Part shown: piece by piece, positions 23,112 through 31,420 of the stretch | Numbering within the stretch: the first letter of the stretch is position 1 | Layout: every line of letters starts with the position of its first letter | NCBI GenBank assembly: GCA_904393845.1 | Contig: CAJFNB010000010.1 | Coordinates: 1 to 55,463 of the forward strand | Reading direction: 5' to 3' | DNA from: Alloclostridium intestinigallinarum | Lineage (GTDB): Bacteria; Bacillota; Clostridia; Christensenellales; UBA3700 | Length of the DNA stretch: 55,463 bases | Translations under genes and position numbers: made by a program | Notes under the pieces: model-generated | What the model was told of the DNA's origin: nothing | What the model saw: only the letters and a program-made list of their open reading frames with translations | Databases searched by the model: none

Positions 23112-25444
23112 ACTTCATCGAATACGTAAAGGACAATATCGTAATTCTGGACGGCGCGCTGGGCACGCAGTTCCAGTCAAAGGGCATGCCCGCGGGCAAA
23201 AGCCCCGAATATTACAACATAGAAAACCCCGCGCTGGTGGAAGAGATACACCGCGGCTATGTGCAGGCGGGCAGCGACGTCATATACACCAACACTTTCG
23301 GTGCGAACAGGGTCAAGCTGGGCGACGGTAAGAAGGTGGCGGAGCTTGTTTCCGCGGCGGTGGAGATAGCGCGGCGCGCGGCGGACGGCAAATTCGTCGC
23401 CCTGGACATAGGTCCCACGGGCGCGCTTTTGGAACCGCTCGGCAGTATGACGCAGGAAGAGGCGTACGATATATTTGCCGAGATAGTAAGGGCGGGGAGC
23501 GGAGCCGACCTTATAGTTATAGAAACCATGTCCGACCTTGCCGAACTCAGGGCGGCGCTTCTTGCCGCGCGGGAAAATTCCACGCTTCCCGTGATGTGCA
23601 GTATGACCTTTGAAGAGGGCGGCAGGACGTTTACGGGCGTGAGCGCGGAGGCGTTCGCGCTGACGGCTTCCCCCTTAGCGGACGTTATCGGCGTGAACTG
23701 TTCGCTGGGACCGGATAAGATTCTGCCCATCATGAAGAGGATAGCTTCGCACACGGCAAAGCCGCTTTTCATCAAGGCGAACGCGGGACTTCCCGACGAA
23801 AACATGAACTATTCGGTAGGCGCGCGCGAGTTTGCCGCAATGTATAAGGAGTACCTGGAAATCGGCGTGAATATATTGGGCGGCTGTTGCGGCACGACCC
23901 CCGGATATATTGCCGAGATAAGAAAGATTGCAAAAGGGAAAAAGCCTAAGGCGCGTAAAGTCAAGGTGCCCGCGGCTGTTTGCAGCGCGAGCGAAGTGGT
24001 GTATCTGGACAGGGTGCGCGTTATAGGCGAGCGGATAAATCCCACGGGCAAAAAGGCGATGAAGGAAGCGCTGCTCAAAGGCGATATGGGCTATGTGGCG
24101 GCGCGCGCGATAGAGCAGGTTGAAGCGGGCGCGGACATACTCGACGTGAACGCAGGCGTGCCGGGAATAGACGAAAAAGCCGTGCTTTGCCAAATGGTGA
24201 AGCGCATACAGTCGGCGGTGGAAGCACCCCTGCAGATAGACTGCGGCAAGCCCGAGGCGATAGAGGCGGCGTTGCGCGCCGTGAGCGGCAAGGCGATAGT
24301 AAATTCGGTGAACGCTGAAGATGGCAGTCTTAATTCCATTCTGCCCGTGGTCGCAAAATACGGCGCGGCGGTAGTGGGGCTTGCCGTGGACGAGAGGGGT
24401 ATTCCCTCCACCGTGGAAGGGCGGCTGGAAAACGCGCGCAAGATAATAAAGCGCGCAAAGGAATTTGGTATTCCCGAACAGGATATCTATATCGACTGCC
24501 TTACCCTTACCGTGAGCGCGGAACAAAGCCAGGCGCTGAATACGCTGGAAGCGGTCAGGCGGATAAGGGAAGAATACGACGTCCATGCGGTGCTGGGGGT
24601 GAGCAATATCTCCTTCGGACTGCCCGCAAGGGGCGCGATAAACTCTTCCTTCCTTACTTTGGCTATGCAGGCGGGGCTTGACCTTCCGATAATCAATCCC
24701 AACATTCCCGAAATGATGGCGGCGGTGAGGGCGTTCAACGTACTCACCTGCGCGGACAAAGGTTGCGCGGAATGGGTGGAGAGATACGCGCAGACGGCAG
24801 CCCCCGCGGCGGAAGCCACGGATACAAATAAGGATATATATTATTATATTTCCAAGGGTCTGCCGCAGGCGGCGGAACTCACGCGCGAAAAGCTGAACGC
24901 AATGCAACCGCTGGAAGTCATAGACGAACTGCTTATCCCCGCATTGAACAGGGTGGGCGACGATTACGAAAAAGGCGTAATTTTCCTGCCCCAGCTCATC
25001 TCGGCGGCAGAGGCGGCAAAGCTGTGCTTCGAAGAGGTGAAGTCGCGCATAAAGGGCGGCGGAATAGGCAAGGGTGATATAGTGCTTGCCACCGTATTCG
25101 GCGACGTGCACGACATAGGCAAGAACATAGTAAAAACCGTACTTGAAAATTACGGTTACAACGTGATAGATCTGGGCAAAAACGTACCGCCGCAGACAGT
25201 CGTGGAAGCGGTGAAGAAAGGGAATATCCGCCTGTGCGGACTTTCCGCGCTCATGACCACCACCGTGGAGAACATGAAAAAGACGATAGAGCTTTTGCGC
25301 GAAAACTGCCCCGGCTGCAAAATTATGGTGGGCGGAGCGGTGCTTACGGAGGAATACGCGGAAAAGATAGGCGCGGACAAATACTGTAAAGACGCCGCCG
25401 CAAGCGCGCGTTATGCGGAAGAAGTGTTTAACTCCATAAAGTAG
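23108..25444 (+). CDS. metH: Cobalamin-dependent methionine synthase lacking activation domain
   Basis: Transfers the methyl group of methyltetrahydrofolate to homocysteine through cobalamin. 778 residues in three modules: homocysteine domain 1-290 (zinc ligands in GVNC and GGCCGT near 257), pterin-binding domain about 305-560 (VIGERINPTGKKAM), then the cap and B12-binding domain with DVHDIGKNIV near 667 (the cobalt-ligating histidine). The usual fourth module is absent and supplied by the preceding gene. The start is the ATG in the ATGA overlap; the frame upstream of it is a shadow. Its stop abuts the stop of the convergent ECF gene with no gap and no terminator. Confidence 0.95.
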   Translation: MNFIEYVKDNIVILDGALGTQFQSKGMPAGKSPEYYNIENPALVEEIHRGYVQAGSDVIYTNTFGANRVKLGDGKKVAELVSAAVEIARRAADGKFVALDIGPTGALLEPLGSMTQEEAYDIFAEIVRAGSGADLIVIETMSDLAELRAALLAARENSTLPVMCSMTFEEGGRTFTGVSAEAFALTASPLADVIGVNCSLGPDKILPIMKRIASHTAKPLFIKANAGLPDENMNYSVGAREFAAMYKEYLEIGVNILGGCCGTTPGYIAEIRKIAKGKKPKARKVKVPAAVCSASEVVYLDRVRVIGERINPTGKKAMKEALLKGDMGYVAARAIEQVEAGADILDVNAGVPGIDEKAVLCQMVKRIQSAVEAPLQIDCGKPEAIEAALRAVSGKAIVNSVNAEDGSLNSILPVVAKYGAAVVGLAVDERGIPSTVEGRLENARKIIKRAKEFGIPEQDIYIDCLTLTVSAEQSQALNTLEAVRRIREEYDVHAVLGVSNISFGLPARGAINSSFLTLAMQAGLDLPIINPNIPEMMAAVRAFNVLTCADKGCAEWVERYAQTAAPAAEATDTNKDIYYYISKGLPQAAELTREKLNAMQPLEVIDELLIPALNRVGDDYEKGVIFLPQLISAAEAAKLCFEEVKSRIKGGGIGKGDIVLATVFGDVHDIGKNIVKTVLENYGYNVIDLGKNVPPQTVVEAVKKGNIRLCGLSALMTTTVENMKKTIELLRENCPGCKIMVGGAVLTEEYAEKIGADKYCKDAAASARYAEEVFNSIK

Positions 25445-26074
25445 TTATATTATTTCACAACCTATATTCGGCGGTTTTTCAGCCGCCGTTTTTTCACCCC
25501 TGCAGGCGGTTTTTCTCCTGTTTATATGTAAAAGTTTGGCTGGGGTTATTTTGCGCAAAAGCGCGGTAAACGGGGCAAAGAGCAGGGTAAAGGTTATCGC
25601 GTTGCACACAATCTGCGTTATGTAAAAGCTCGCGCCGCGGACGTAGATTATCGCAAATCTGCTCCAGAAGTTTTCGTGGAAGCCCGTAAAAAGTCCCGTA
25701 TCTATCAGGGACGAGAGCACGCCGAAAAGGGTGGTCATGACGCACGCCGTAAGCGTTATGACGATTCGGTTTTTTACTTTCAGCCTGCCGAATACGGCGA
25801 ATAAGAGGGTGAGGGCGGGCCAGTAGATAAAGTAAAGCACTACCCAGCCGCCCGCGCCCCAGATGAGTATCTCCACCCCGCAGAACACGAAGGAAGCCAG
25901 CACTCCCGAAAGTCCGAAACAGTAGCCGTATGCGGCAAGAAGCAGAGAAACTATCTCCACGTTCGGAATGGCGGCGAGAGCCGTTTTCCCTGCCGTGACC
26001 GTGGCGGCGCATACCGCCACGTAGGCTATCTGCAGGGCGGAAAGTTTTGCCGTTTTCGCGTTTATTTTCACCAT
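25445..26074 (-). CDS. ECF transporter S-component, probably for cobalamin
   Basis: 209 residues with about six hydrophobic segments in residues 10-180 and a basic C-terminal tail. The small size, the N-terminal ALQIAYVAVCAATVTAGK and AYGYCFGLSG fit substrate-binding S-components of energy-coupling factor transporters, which share ATPase and T subunits encoded elsewhere. The substrate is inferred from position: it is the second gene of a unit under a cobalamin riboswitch. Its start overlaps the lipoprotein stop by seven bases. Confidence 0.75.
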   Translation of the reverse strand: MVKINAKTAKLSALQIAYVAVCAATVTAGKTALAAIPNVEIVSLLLAAYGYCFGLSGVLASFVFCGVEILIWGAGGWVVLYFIYWPALTLLFAVFGRLKVKNRIVITLTACVMTTLFGVLSSLIDTGLFTGFHENFWSRFAIIYVRGASFYITQIVCNAITFTLLFAPFTALLRKITPAKLLHINRRKTACRGEKTAAEKPPNIGCEII

Positions 26075-26538
26075 GTGGTATAGGTTATTATTATAACGCA
26101 GCCGCCAGTTATCGTCATCTGGCTTGCGCCCACGCCCGAATTGGTGTATTCTTTGCCTTCATAGGTGAAGGTGCCTGCCCATTCGGATACGTCCGCGTCC
26201 TTTTCCACGGAAGTATAGATATATATGGAGCGGTGCGCCTGCAAATCTTCCGTAAGCTCGCCTATCTGCGTAAGGTATGAGCCGTAGCCGCTGTCCGAAC
26301 TAGTGTAGGTGAGTTTGTCCTGCAATTTAAGGCTTTCTATCACGTTCATAAGCCCCGTGTTTTCGTTGTATGACATGGCGTTGAGGTCCACTTCGAACAC
26401 CTGCGTGTAGTCCGCTCCGTCGGTAAGTACGAGCGTCATACTGTCGCCCGAAACGCTTCCGTCAATGCACGCAACGGGTGCGATCACGCATACGCACAGT
26501 ATCGCGGCAAGCGCGAATATCTTGAAAAATTTCTTCAT
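26068..26538 (-). CDS. Exported lipoprotein with DUF4430-like domain, putative cobalamin binder
   Basis: 156 residues. MKKFF and a hydrophobic segment end in APVAC at residue 24, an imperfect lipobox. The mature part has the pattern of DUF4430 (transcobalamin C-terminal-like): a strand-rich module with NENTGLMNVIESL and a closing YTNSGVGASQMTITGGCVI. Such proteins may capture cobalamin or its precursors outside the cell and pass them to the membrane S-component, here encoded by the overlapping next gene. The start at 26538 is taken for AAGGAG upstream; 13 more codons are open. It lies 40 bases after the riboswitch terminator. Confidence 0.72.
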   Translation of the reverse strand: MKKFFKIFALAAILCVCVIAPVACIDGSVSGDSMTLVLTDGADYTQVFEVDLNAMSYNENTGLMNVIESLKLQDKLTYTSSDSGYGSYLTQIGELTEDLQAHRSIYIYTSVEKDADVSEWAGTFTYEGKEYTNSGVGASQMTITGGCVIIITYTTW

Positions 26539-26578
26539 AAAAACTCCTTTGTGCCGTCCGGCACTGTTTATTTGCAAT

Positions 26579-26602
26579 AAAAAAACTCCGCAATTGCGGA
26601 GT
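26579..26602 (-). terminator. Terminator of the cobalamin riboswitch
   Basis: ACUCCG / CGGAGU with loop CAAUUG (fully palindromic) followed by a run of U on the minus strand. It lies between the B12 box and the lipoprotein ribosome binding site, the expected expression platform. Confidence 0.85.
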
Positions 26603-26654
26603 ATGCAGGAAAAACGCGCGTAAAGAAAAACGCCGCTCCTTCGCCCTCCGCAAA

Positions 26655-27138
26655 GTGCTTTTACAAGTTGCGGGCAGGTCTCCTGGCTTAAGGTTTTCCT
26701 CGCGCTCGCCTTCCCGTGTTAAAAAACACAGTGGCTTTCCGGCAAATATATATAATGCCTTTGAGCGCTCGTATTTACAAAAACACCTTTGTATAGATAT
26801 TTTTGTAAAAACCCAACTCGTCCGAGAGCGGAGAGGAGTGCAAACGATTTTATCTATCCACATTCTCTTCCTCATATAGGACGAATATGTATTTGCGAAA
26901 ATGATGACACAGCGAATTTTAGCGTATAGATTTTTGGGCGGATTTCCGCAACACCGAACGAAGTCGTAGCAGCGCTACGTCGAGTGAGGCGTTGCGGAAA
27001 GGCGCCGAAAAGATGACGATAAAAACGCTGTGGAGACATTTTCGCAAATACCTGACACAGTAGCGGGGGCTGCCTCGGATTTTCACCGATGTTCCCTTTT
27101 AATGCCGCGGTGCGGCAACCGTGCAACTTTATTCGGTT
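26655..27138 (-). promoter_or_regulatory. Cobalamin riboswitch, enlarged by an inserted repeat
   Basis: The core landmarks are present on the minus strand: GGGAACAUCGGUGAAAAUCC (plus 27077-27087 for GGUGAAAAUCC), GCAGCCCCCGCUACUGUG, then GGAAAGCCACUGUG, GGGAAGGCG and finally the B12 box GCCAGGAGACCUGCC (26672-26689). A normal aptamer spans about 200 bases; here the landmarks spread over nearly 480 because a 163-base foldback (26889-27051) and further paired segments (CGUCC/GGACG, ACAAAAA/UUUUUGU) sit between CUGUG and the GCCACUG part. It should turn off the downstream lipoprotein and transporter when B12 is plentiful. Confidence 0.88.
26889..27051. repeat. Foldback repeat family B inserted in the riboswitch
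   Basis: Nested perfect inverted repeats: GTATTTGCGAAAATG / CATTTTCGCAAATAC (26889-26903 and 27037-27051), CACAGCG / CGCTGTG (26908-26914 and 27026-27032), TTTCCGCAAC / GTTGCGGAAA (26943-26952 and 26991-27000) and the tip CGTAGC-AGC-GCTACG. The whole 163 bases can fold into one long hairpin. The centre is shared with the copy at 35232-35341 and the partial copy at 1-60. Confidence 0.85.
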
Positions 27139-27144
27139 AAGCAC

Positions 27145-27173
27145 ATTATACAGGTAACGCATGGCAAAGTCAA
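27145..27173 (-). promoter_or_regulatory. Promoter of the B12 transport unit
   Basis: TTGACT, 17 bases, TATAAT on the minus strand. The predicted start is near 27138, right before the riboswitch. Confidence 0.8.
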
Positions 27174-27217
27174 TAAATTTTTTGAAAGGGCGTGATAAGC
27201 GCGCTCTGTTGGACGGC

Positions 27218-27239
27218 TGTAAGAAAATTGTAAGAAAGT
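27218..27239 (+). promoter_or_regulatory. 11-bp direct repeat, candidate response-regulator site
   Basis: TGTAAGAAAAT (27218-27228) followed immediately by TGTAAGAAAGT (27229-27239). An 11-base period is typical of OmpR/PhoP-family binding, and the operon downstream encodes such a regulator. Possible -10 elements TACAAT/TATAAT at 27267-27277 put the repeats about 45 bases before the start of transcription. Confidence 0.4.
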
Positions 27240-27304
27240 TTTCATAACGCGGAAAGAAACGGGCGGTACAATATAATTGCAAAAGCAAAAAAGGAGGCTT
27301 TCAG

Positions 27305-28870
27305 ATGGGTGTTATCATAGCGCTTACCGGCGGCAGCGGACATATGGGAACAGCCGTAACCAAACAGCTGAAAACGCTGAAAGGCGTGGACGAGATAAGA
27401 TTTTTACTGCTTAACCACAGGCGCGAGCACAGGTTTTTCGCAAAGGCGAAAAGGGGCGCGGCGTGCCGCATGACCGCGGTATACGGAAATATATCGGATA
27501 AAGAAAAGGTCAGAAGTTTCGTGGAGGGCGCGGACTACGTCATCAATCTGGCGGCGGTCATTCCCCCTCATTCGGACAAGGATCCGCAGGCGAGCTACGA
27601 GTGCAACTGGATAGGGGCGAAAAATATCGCGGACTGCGTATACGAGGCGAATCCGCAGCCCAAACTGATACATTGTTCCACGGTGGCGCTTTACGGCCAC
27701 CGCAACTATCTGCATCCCTGGGGCAGGGTGGGCGATCCCCTGCTTGTTTCCCCGTTCGACAACTACGCCGCGCACAAGAAAAAGGGTGAAAGATACGTCA
27801 TGGAAAGGGGGATAAAGACGTGGGCGGTACTGCGCCAGACGGGTATGCTTTATAAGAATCTGCTCTTTTGCAACCTGGACGACGGGCTTATGTTCCACAC
27901 CTGTCTGAACGTTCCGCTGGAATGGGTGAGCGATACCGACAGCGGCAGACTTATCCGCAATATCATAGAAAAGGATATGGCGGGGGAGTGCGGCGACTTC
28001 TGGCTTAAATGCTACGACATAGGCGGCGGCGAGGGCAACCGCAATACCGGTTTTGAAACGTTCGACGACTGCTTCAAGGAGCTGGGGCTGGACACCAAAA
28101 AGGTGCTTTCTCCCGAATGGCACTCCATACGCAACTTCCACGGCATATGGTTTGAAGACAGCGGCGTTCTGGAAAAAATGTTCCGTTTTCAACACGACAA
28201 GGCGACCACTTACTGGAAGGAAGTGTTCGACTCCCGTCCCTTCTTCCGTCTTGCAAAGATAATGCCGGAAGGTCTTATCTCGCGTATGTTTATAAAAAGG
28301 CTGCTTAAAGACTACAACGCGCCGCGCAAGTGGATAAAGGACGGCGAAAAGGGACTTATCAAGGCGTACTTCGGCGCTACGCTCAACGTGGACTGCCTTA
28401 TCACCGACTGGAAAGACTATCCTCTTCTTGCCGAAGGCAGAGTTGTGGGAGGCAATGCGGACTACAATGCCATGCGCGACGTGAACAACGTAAAGGCTAT
28501 GGGTATGCACCTTAACCACGGTTACGACGAGGATAAGCCGGATTGCGAACTTGATATAGAGGATATGAAGGAGGCGGCGCGCTTCCGCGGCGGCGAATGT
28601 ATATCGGAAAGTATGGTCAAAGGCGACTTGTATACGCCGTTAAAATGGCGTTGCCACGACGGACACGAATTCACCGCCTCGCCCTATACGGTAATAAAGG
28701 CGGGGCACTGGTGCGAAGAGTGCGAGCCGCTGGGACAGTGGGACTTTGACAGACAGGCGAAATTTTCGCCCTTCTATGCCCAGGTGTGGTACGACACGCA
28801 CGCCAGGGGTGAAAAGTACGTCTATTATTACGATGAAAACGGCAGGGCGACGTTCAGGACGTTCGAGTGA
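27305..28870 (+). CDS. NAD-dependent epimerase/dehydratase fused to a treble-clef zinc domain
   Basis: 521 residues. Residues 1-250 form a short-chain dehydrogenase/epimerase: IIALTGGSGHMGTAV is the nucleotide loop, NLAAVIPPH and STVALYGH follow, and YAAHKKKGE holds the catalytic Tyr-x-x-x-Lys. The middle is family-specific. About residues 428-473 hold a second unit, GGECISES, LKWRCHDGHEF and GHWCEEC, the spacing of the treble-clef zinc domains often seen attached to nucleic-acid enzymes. The joining of such a domain to a dehydrogenase is unusual, and the substrate is unknown. AAGGAGG precedes the ATG. It is the first gene of a unit with a flavodoxin-ferredoxin protein and a two-component system. 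Confidence 0.75.
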   Translation: MGVIIALTGGSGHMGTAVTKQLKTLKGVDEIRFLLLNHRREHRFFAKAKRGAACRMTAVYGNISDKEKVRSFVEGADYVINLAAVIPPHSDKDPQASYECNWIGAKNIADCVYEANPQPKLIHCSTVALYGHRNYLHPWGRVGDPLLVSPFDNYAAHKKKGERYVMERGIKTWAVLRQTGMLYKNLLFCNLDDGLMFHTCLNVPLEWVSDTDSGRLIRNIIEKDMAGECGDFWLKCYDIGGGEGNRNTGFETFDDCFKELGLDTKKVLSPEWHSIRNFHGIWFEDSGVLEKMFRFQHDKATTYWKEVFDSRPFFRLAKIMPEGLISRMFIKRLLKDYNAPRKWIKDGEKGLIKAYFGATLNVDCLITDWKDYPLLAEGRVVGGNADYNAMRDVNNVKAMGMHLNHGYDEDKPDCELDIEDMKEAARFRGGECISESMVKGDLYTPLKWRCHDGHEFTASPYTVIKAGHWCEECEPLGQWDFDRQAKFSPFYAQVWYDTHARGEKYVYYYDENGRATFRTFE

Positions 28871-28878
28871 GGACTATG

Positions 28879-29766
28879 ATGGAAGAAAAGAAAAAAAGTG
28901 TGGGTATATACTGCTTTTCCGCGACGGGAAACACCCTAAGAGTGTGTAAACTGATTAAGGAGCAATTAGAAACCCTGGGAGCGGAAGTAAGGATAATGAA
29001 AGTAGAGGACGGATATAACGAAGATATTTCCCCCGCGCGGTTCGATACTTTTGCCGTGGCGTATCCGGTGCACGGCTTCAACGCGCCGCAGAACGTGGTC
29101 GACTTTGCCGGGAATTTTCCCGAAGGGGACAAGGGCTACTATATAATAAAGAGTTCGGGCGAGCCGGCGCCCGCCAACCGCGATTCTTCCCATCAGATTG
29201 TGAAAATTCTGCGCAAAAAGGGATATGAGATGATGGACGAATTCCATTACGTCATGCCTTACAATATGATTTTCCGCCACAGCCAGGATATGGTGGACAT
29301 GATGTGGAAGCGGGCGTGCGACGCCGCGCCTTTCGACGCAAAGGAGATTTTCGAAGGCGGAAGGGGCGCGATAAAGCAGAAGTTCAGGCACAGGGTTATC
29401 TCCCGTCTGTTCACGCTGGAACACGGCGGCATGCGCATTATCGGCAGGGGCTTTAAGGTGGACATGGACAAGTGTATAAAGTGCGGCAGGTGCGTGAAAG
29501 GCTGCCCCGTGCAGAACATTACTTTCGACGGAGAAAAATTTTCTTTCGGCAAAAAGTGCCTTGGGTGCGTGCGCTGTTCCTTCAACTGTCCGGTCAACGC
29601 CATACATATATCCATTCTGGAAGGCTGGAAGGTGAACGGTCCGTACAAGATAGGGGAAAAGAAGGAGTACGACGAAGGCAAAGTATGCAGGTACTGCAAT
29701 AAGTCTTACAGGCGGTATTTCACCGAAAGCGGCGGAAACAGCATCGAAAAACAGATAAAGCATTGA
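28879..29766 (+). CDS. EFR1-type flavodoxin/ferredoxin fusion protein
   Basis: 295 residues. The N-terminal flavodoxin-like domain starts VGIYCFSATGNTLRVCKLI (FMN phosphate loop) and continues with AVAYPVHGFNAPQ. The C-terminal half carries two 4Fe-4S motifs, CIKCGRCVKGCP and CLGCVRCSFNCP, and a further CRYC pair near the end. Such fusions are common in clostridia and are thought to shuttle electrons to partner enzymes; here the partner may be the preceding dehydrogenase fusion. The second of two adjacent ATGs is chosen because GAGG is then six bases away; 28876 is the alternative. Confidence 0.85.
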   Translation: MEEKKKSVGIYCFSATGNTLRVCKLIKEQLETLGAEVRIMKVEDGYNEDISPARFDTFAVAYPVHGFNAPQNVVDFAGNFPEGDKGYYIIKSSGEPAPANRDSSHQIVKILRKKGYEMMDEFHYVMPYNMIFRHSQDMVDMMWKRACDAAPFDAKEIFEGGRGAIKQKFRHRVISRLFTLEHGGMRIIGRGFKVDMDKCIKCGRCVKGCPVQNITFDGEKFSFGKKCLGCVRCSFNCPVNAIHISILEGWKVNGPYKIGEKKEYDEGKVCRYCNKSYRRYFTESGGNSIEKQIKH

Positions 29767-29808
29767 AAAACGCCGTAAAATGTGATAAACTGAAAAAAGG
29801 GTAACGTT

Positions 29809-30492
29809 ATGGAAAATAAGAAGATACTTGTAGCGGAAGACAATACCGAAATGTCGGATATGGTGCGCAACTACCTGCTCAAAGCGGGGCACACCGTGTA
29901 CCAGGCGTTCGACGGCTTGCAGGCGATAGACCTTGCCAAGGCGATAAAGCCCGATCTGATACTTCTGGACATTATGATGCCCATATGCGACGGGTTCGAA
30001 GTGTGCGAAACGGTGCGCAGATTCATGAACGTGCCGATAATCATTATATCCGCCATGGTGGACGAGGATACCAAGCTGAGAATGTTCGATCTGGGCGCGG
30101 ACGACTATATGACCAAGCCGTTTTCCTTCAAGGAAATGGTTATGCGCGTAAACGCCCAGCTCAGGCGCTATTACGAGTTTTCGCCCGTAAAGCAGAACAA
30201 GCGCACTTACGGCAGGCTTACCATCTGTTCCGACAGGTTCGAAGTCAAGGTGGACGGGGAGGAGATAAACCTTTCCTCTACGGAATTCCGTCTGCTGGAC
30301 TTTCTCACGGGCAACGAAAACCGCATAATGACCAAACAGCAGATAATAGACGCCGTCTGGGGCGAGGACGATTATATCGACGAAAATACGGTGGCTGTCA
30401 CCATATCGCGCCTGAGGGACAAACTCAACAAGCTGGGCGTGAACGGCATTACCACGGTATGGGGATTCGGCTATAAATGGCAAGCGTTGTAG
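29809..30492 (+). CDS. OmpR/PhoB-family response regulator
   Basis: 227 residues. Receiver domain 1-120 with the acidic pair in VAEDN, phosphoacceptor Asp in LILLDIMMP near residue 52, and conserved Thr/Ser and Lys (IIISAM, TKPF). The winged-helix DNA-binding domain spans about 130-227 (LSSTEFRLLDFL, DENTVAVTISRLRDKL, VWGFGYKW). It overlaps the kinase gene by 16 bases, so the two are coexpressed. The direct repeat at 27218 upstream of this operon is a candidate autoregulatory site (inference). Confidence 0.93.
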   Translation: MENKKILVAEDNTEMSDMVRNYLLKAGHTVYQAFDGLQAIDLAKAIKPDLILLDIMMPICDGFEVCETVRRFMNVPIIIISAMVDEDTKLRMFDLGADDYMTKPFSFKEMVMRVNAQLRRYYEFSPVKQNKRTYGRLTICSDRFEVKVDGEEINLSSTEFRLLDFLTGNENRIMTKQQIIDAVWGEDDYIDENTVAVTISRLRDKLNKLGVNGITTVWGFGYKWQAL

Positions 30493-31355
30493 TCAACGAA
30501 TACATATTGCAGGAGATAGACCGCATATATTCGGGCAAGGATCTCGACAAGCCCGTAAAAGTACGCGGCAATATCCGCCAGCGGAAACTGCTCTACCACC
30601 TCAACGACGCGCGCCTGCATTTGTTGCAGGAGCGTGCCAAGGTCACCAAACAGCTGGAGTACGCTTCCGTCACGGTGGCGGGTATTCTGCACGATCTGAA
30701 AACGCCCATGGCGCTCATCGCCGGGTACGCCGAATGTGCGCAGGACGGAGTGGGCGACAAGGACTATCTGCAACTTATACGCGATACGGTCGACAAACTG
30801 CAATCCATCGTGGACAGCGTTTCCGTGCCCAAGCCGTTTGCCGCGCGCGACGACGTGGACGTAAAGGAATTTGTCAGCGGCAGACCTTATTTTTACGCGG
30901 AGTTCAACCGCTACCGCGACATGGTGGAAGAACGCGGTGTGAAGTACGTCATAGGCAGGCTTCCGGGCATAACGCAGTGGTTCTGCCGCAATTCCGCCAC
31001 GGTGGGTATGTACGTCAATAAAAAGCTCATCGACAGGGTGGTGCAGAACATCATCACCAATAACCTGCGCTATACTCCTCGCGGCGGCACTATAAGAATT
31101 ATTTTCAGCAAGGGCAGGCAGTATTTTTATATAAAGATTACCGATACCGGTTCGGGCATAAAAAGCGGCGATTTACCATTTATCTTCGACCGCGGTTTCC
31201 GTTCGGATACGGGCGGCAGCGGCAATAAGGGGCTGGGGCTTTATATGGCAAAGGATATAATCGTGCGCCACGGCGGCGAGATAAGCGTTAAGAGTAAGGA
31301 AGGAAAGGGGACCGCGTTCACGATAAAACTTCCCATAGTGCCCATAGTCAAATAG
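30477..31355 (+). CDS. Soluble sensor histidine kinase
   Basis: 292 residues. The phosphorylated histidine lies in GILHDLKTPMALIAGY (about residue 70). The ATP-binding domain has NIITNNLRYTPRGG (N box), ITDTGSGIKSGDLPFIF (G1/F) and GSGNKGLGLYMAKDI (G2). There is no transmembrane segment and only about 50 residues precede the dimerisation helix, so it must sense a cytoplasmic signal or act with a partner protein. It partners the overlapping response regulator. No clear ribosome binding site is visible; coupling to the upstream gene is likely. Confidence 0.9.
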   Translation: MASVVVNEYILQEIDRIYSGKDLDKPVKVRGNIRQRKLLYHLNDARLHLLQERAKVTKQLEYASVTVAGILHDLKTPMALIAGYAECAQDGVGDKDYLQLIRDTVDKLQSIVDSVSVPKPFAARDDVDVKEFVSGRPYFYAEFNRYRDMVEERGVKYVIGRLPGITQWFCRNSATVGMYVNKKLIDRVVQNIITNNLRYTPRGGTIRIIFSKGRQYFYIKITDTGSGIKSGDLPFIFDRGFRSDTGGSGNKGLGLYMAKDIIVRHGGEISVKSKEGKGTAFTIKLPIVPIVK

Positions 31356-31360
31356 AGTAA

Positions 31361-31388
31361 AAAAACAGCGGCGGGCGCCGCTGTTTTT
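31361..31388. terminator. Bidirectional terminator
   Basis: AAAAACAGCGGC / GCCGCTGTTTTT, 12 pairs with loop GGGC, between the kinase gene and the convergent dnaI. Confidence 0.9.
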
Positions 31389-31420
31389 GCGTCTGTTTAT
31401 ATGCGTTTTCTGCGGTTTGG

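Noticed and set aside
23675..25111. 478-codon frame antisense to metH
   Set aside because: No motif and no start context; metH is unambiguous on the plus strand.
28966..30483. 505-codon frame antisense to the ferredoxin-type and response-regulator genes
   Set aside because: Crosses two unrelated certain genes and a gap between them; low-quality His/Tyr/Val-rich composition typical of antisense frames.
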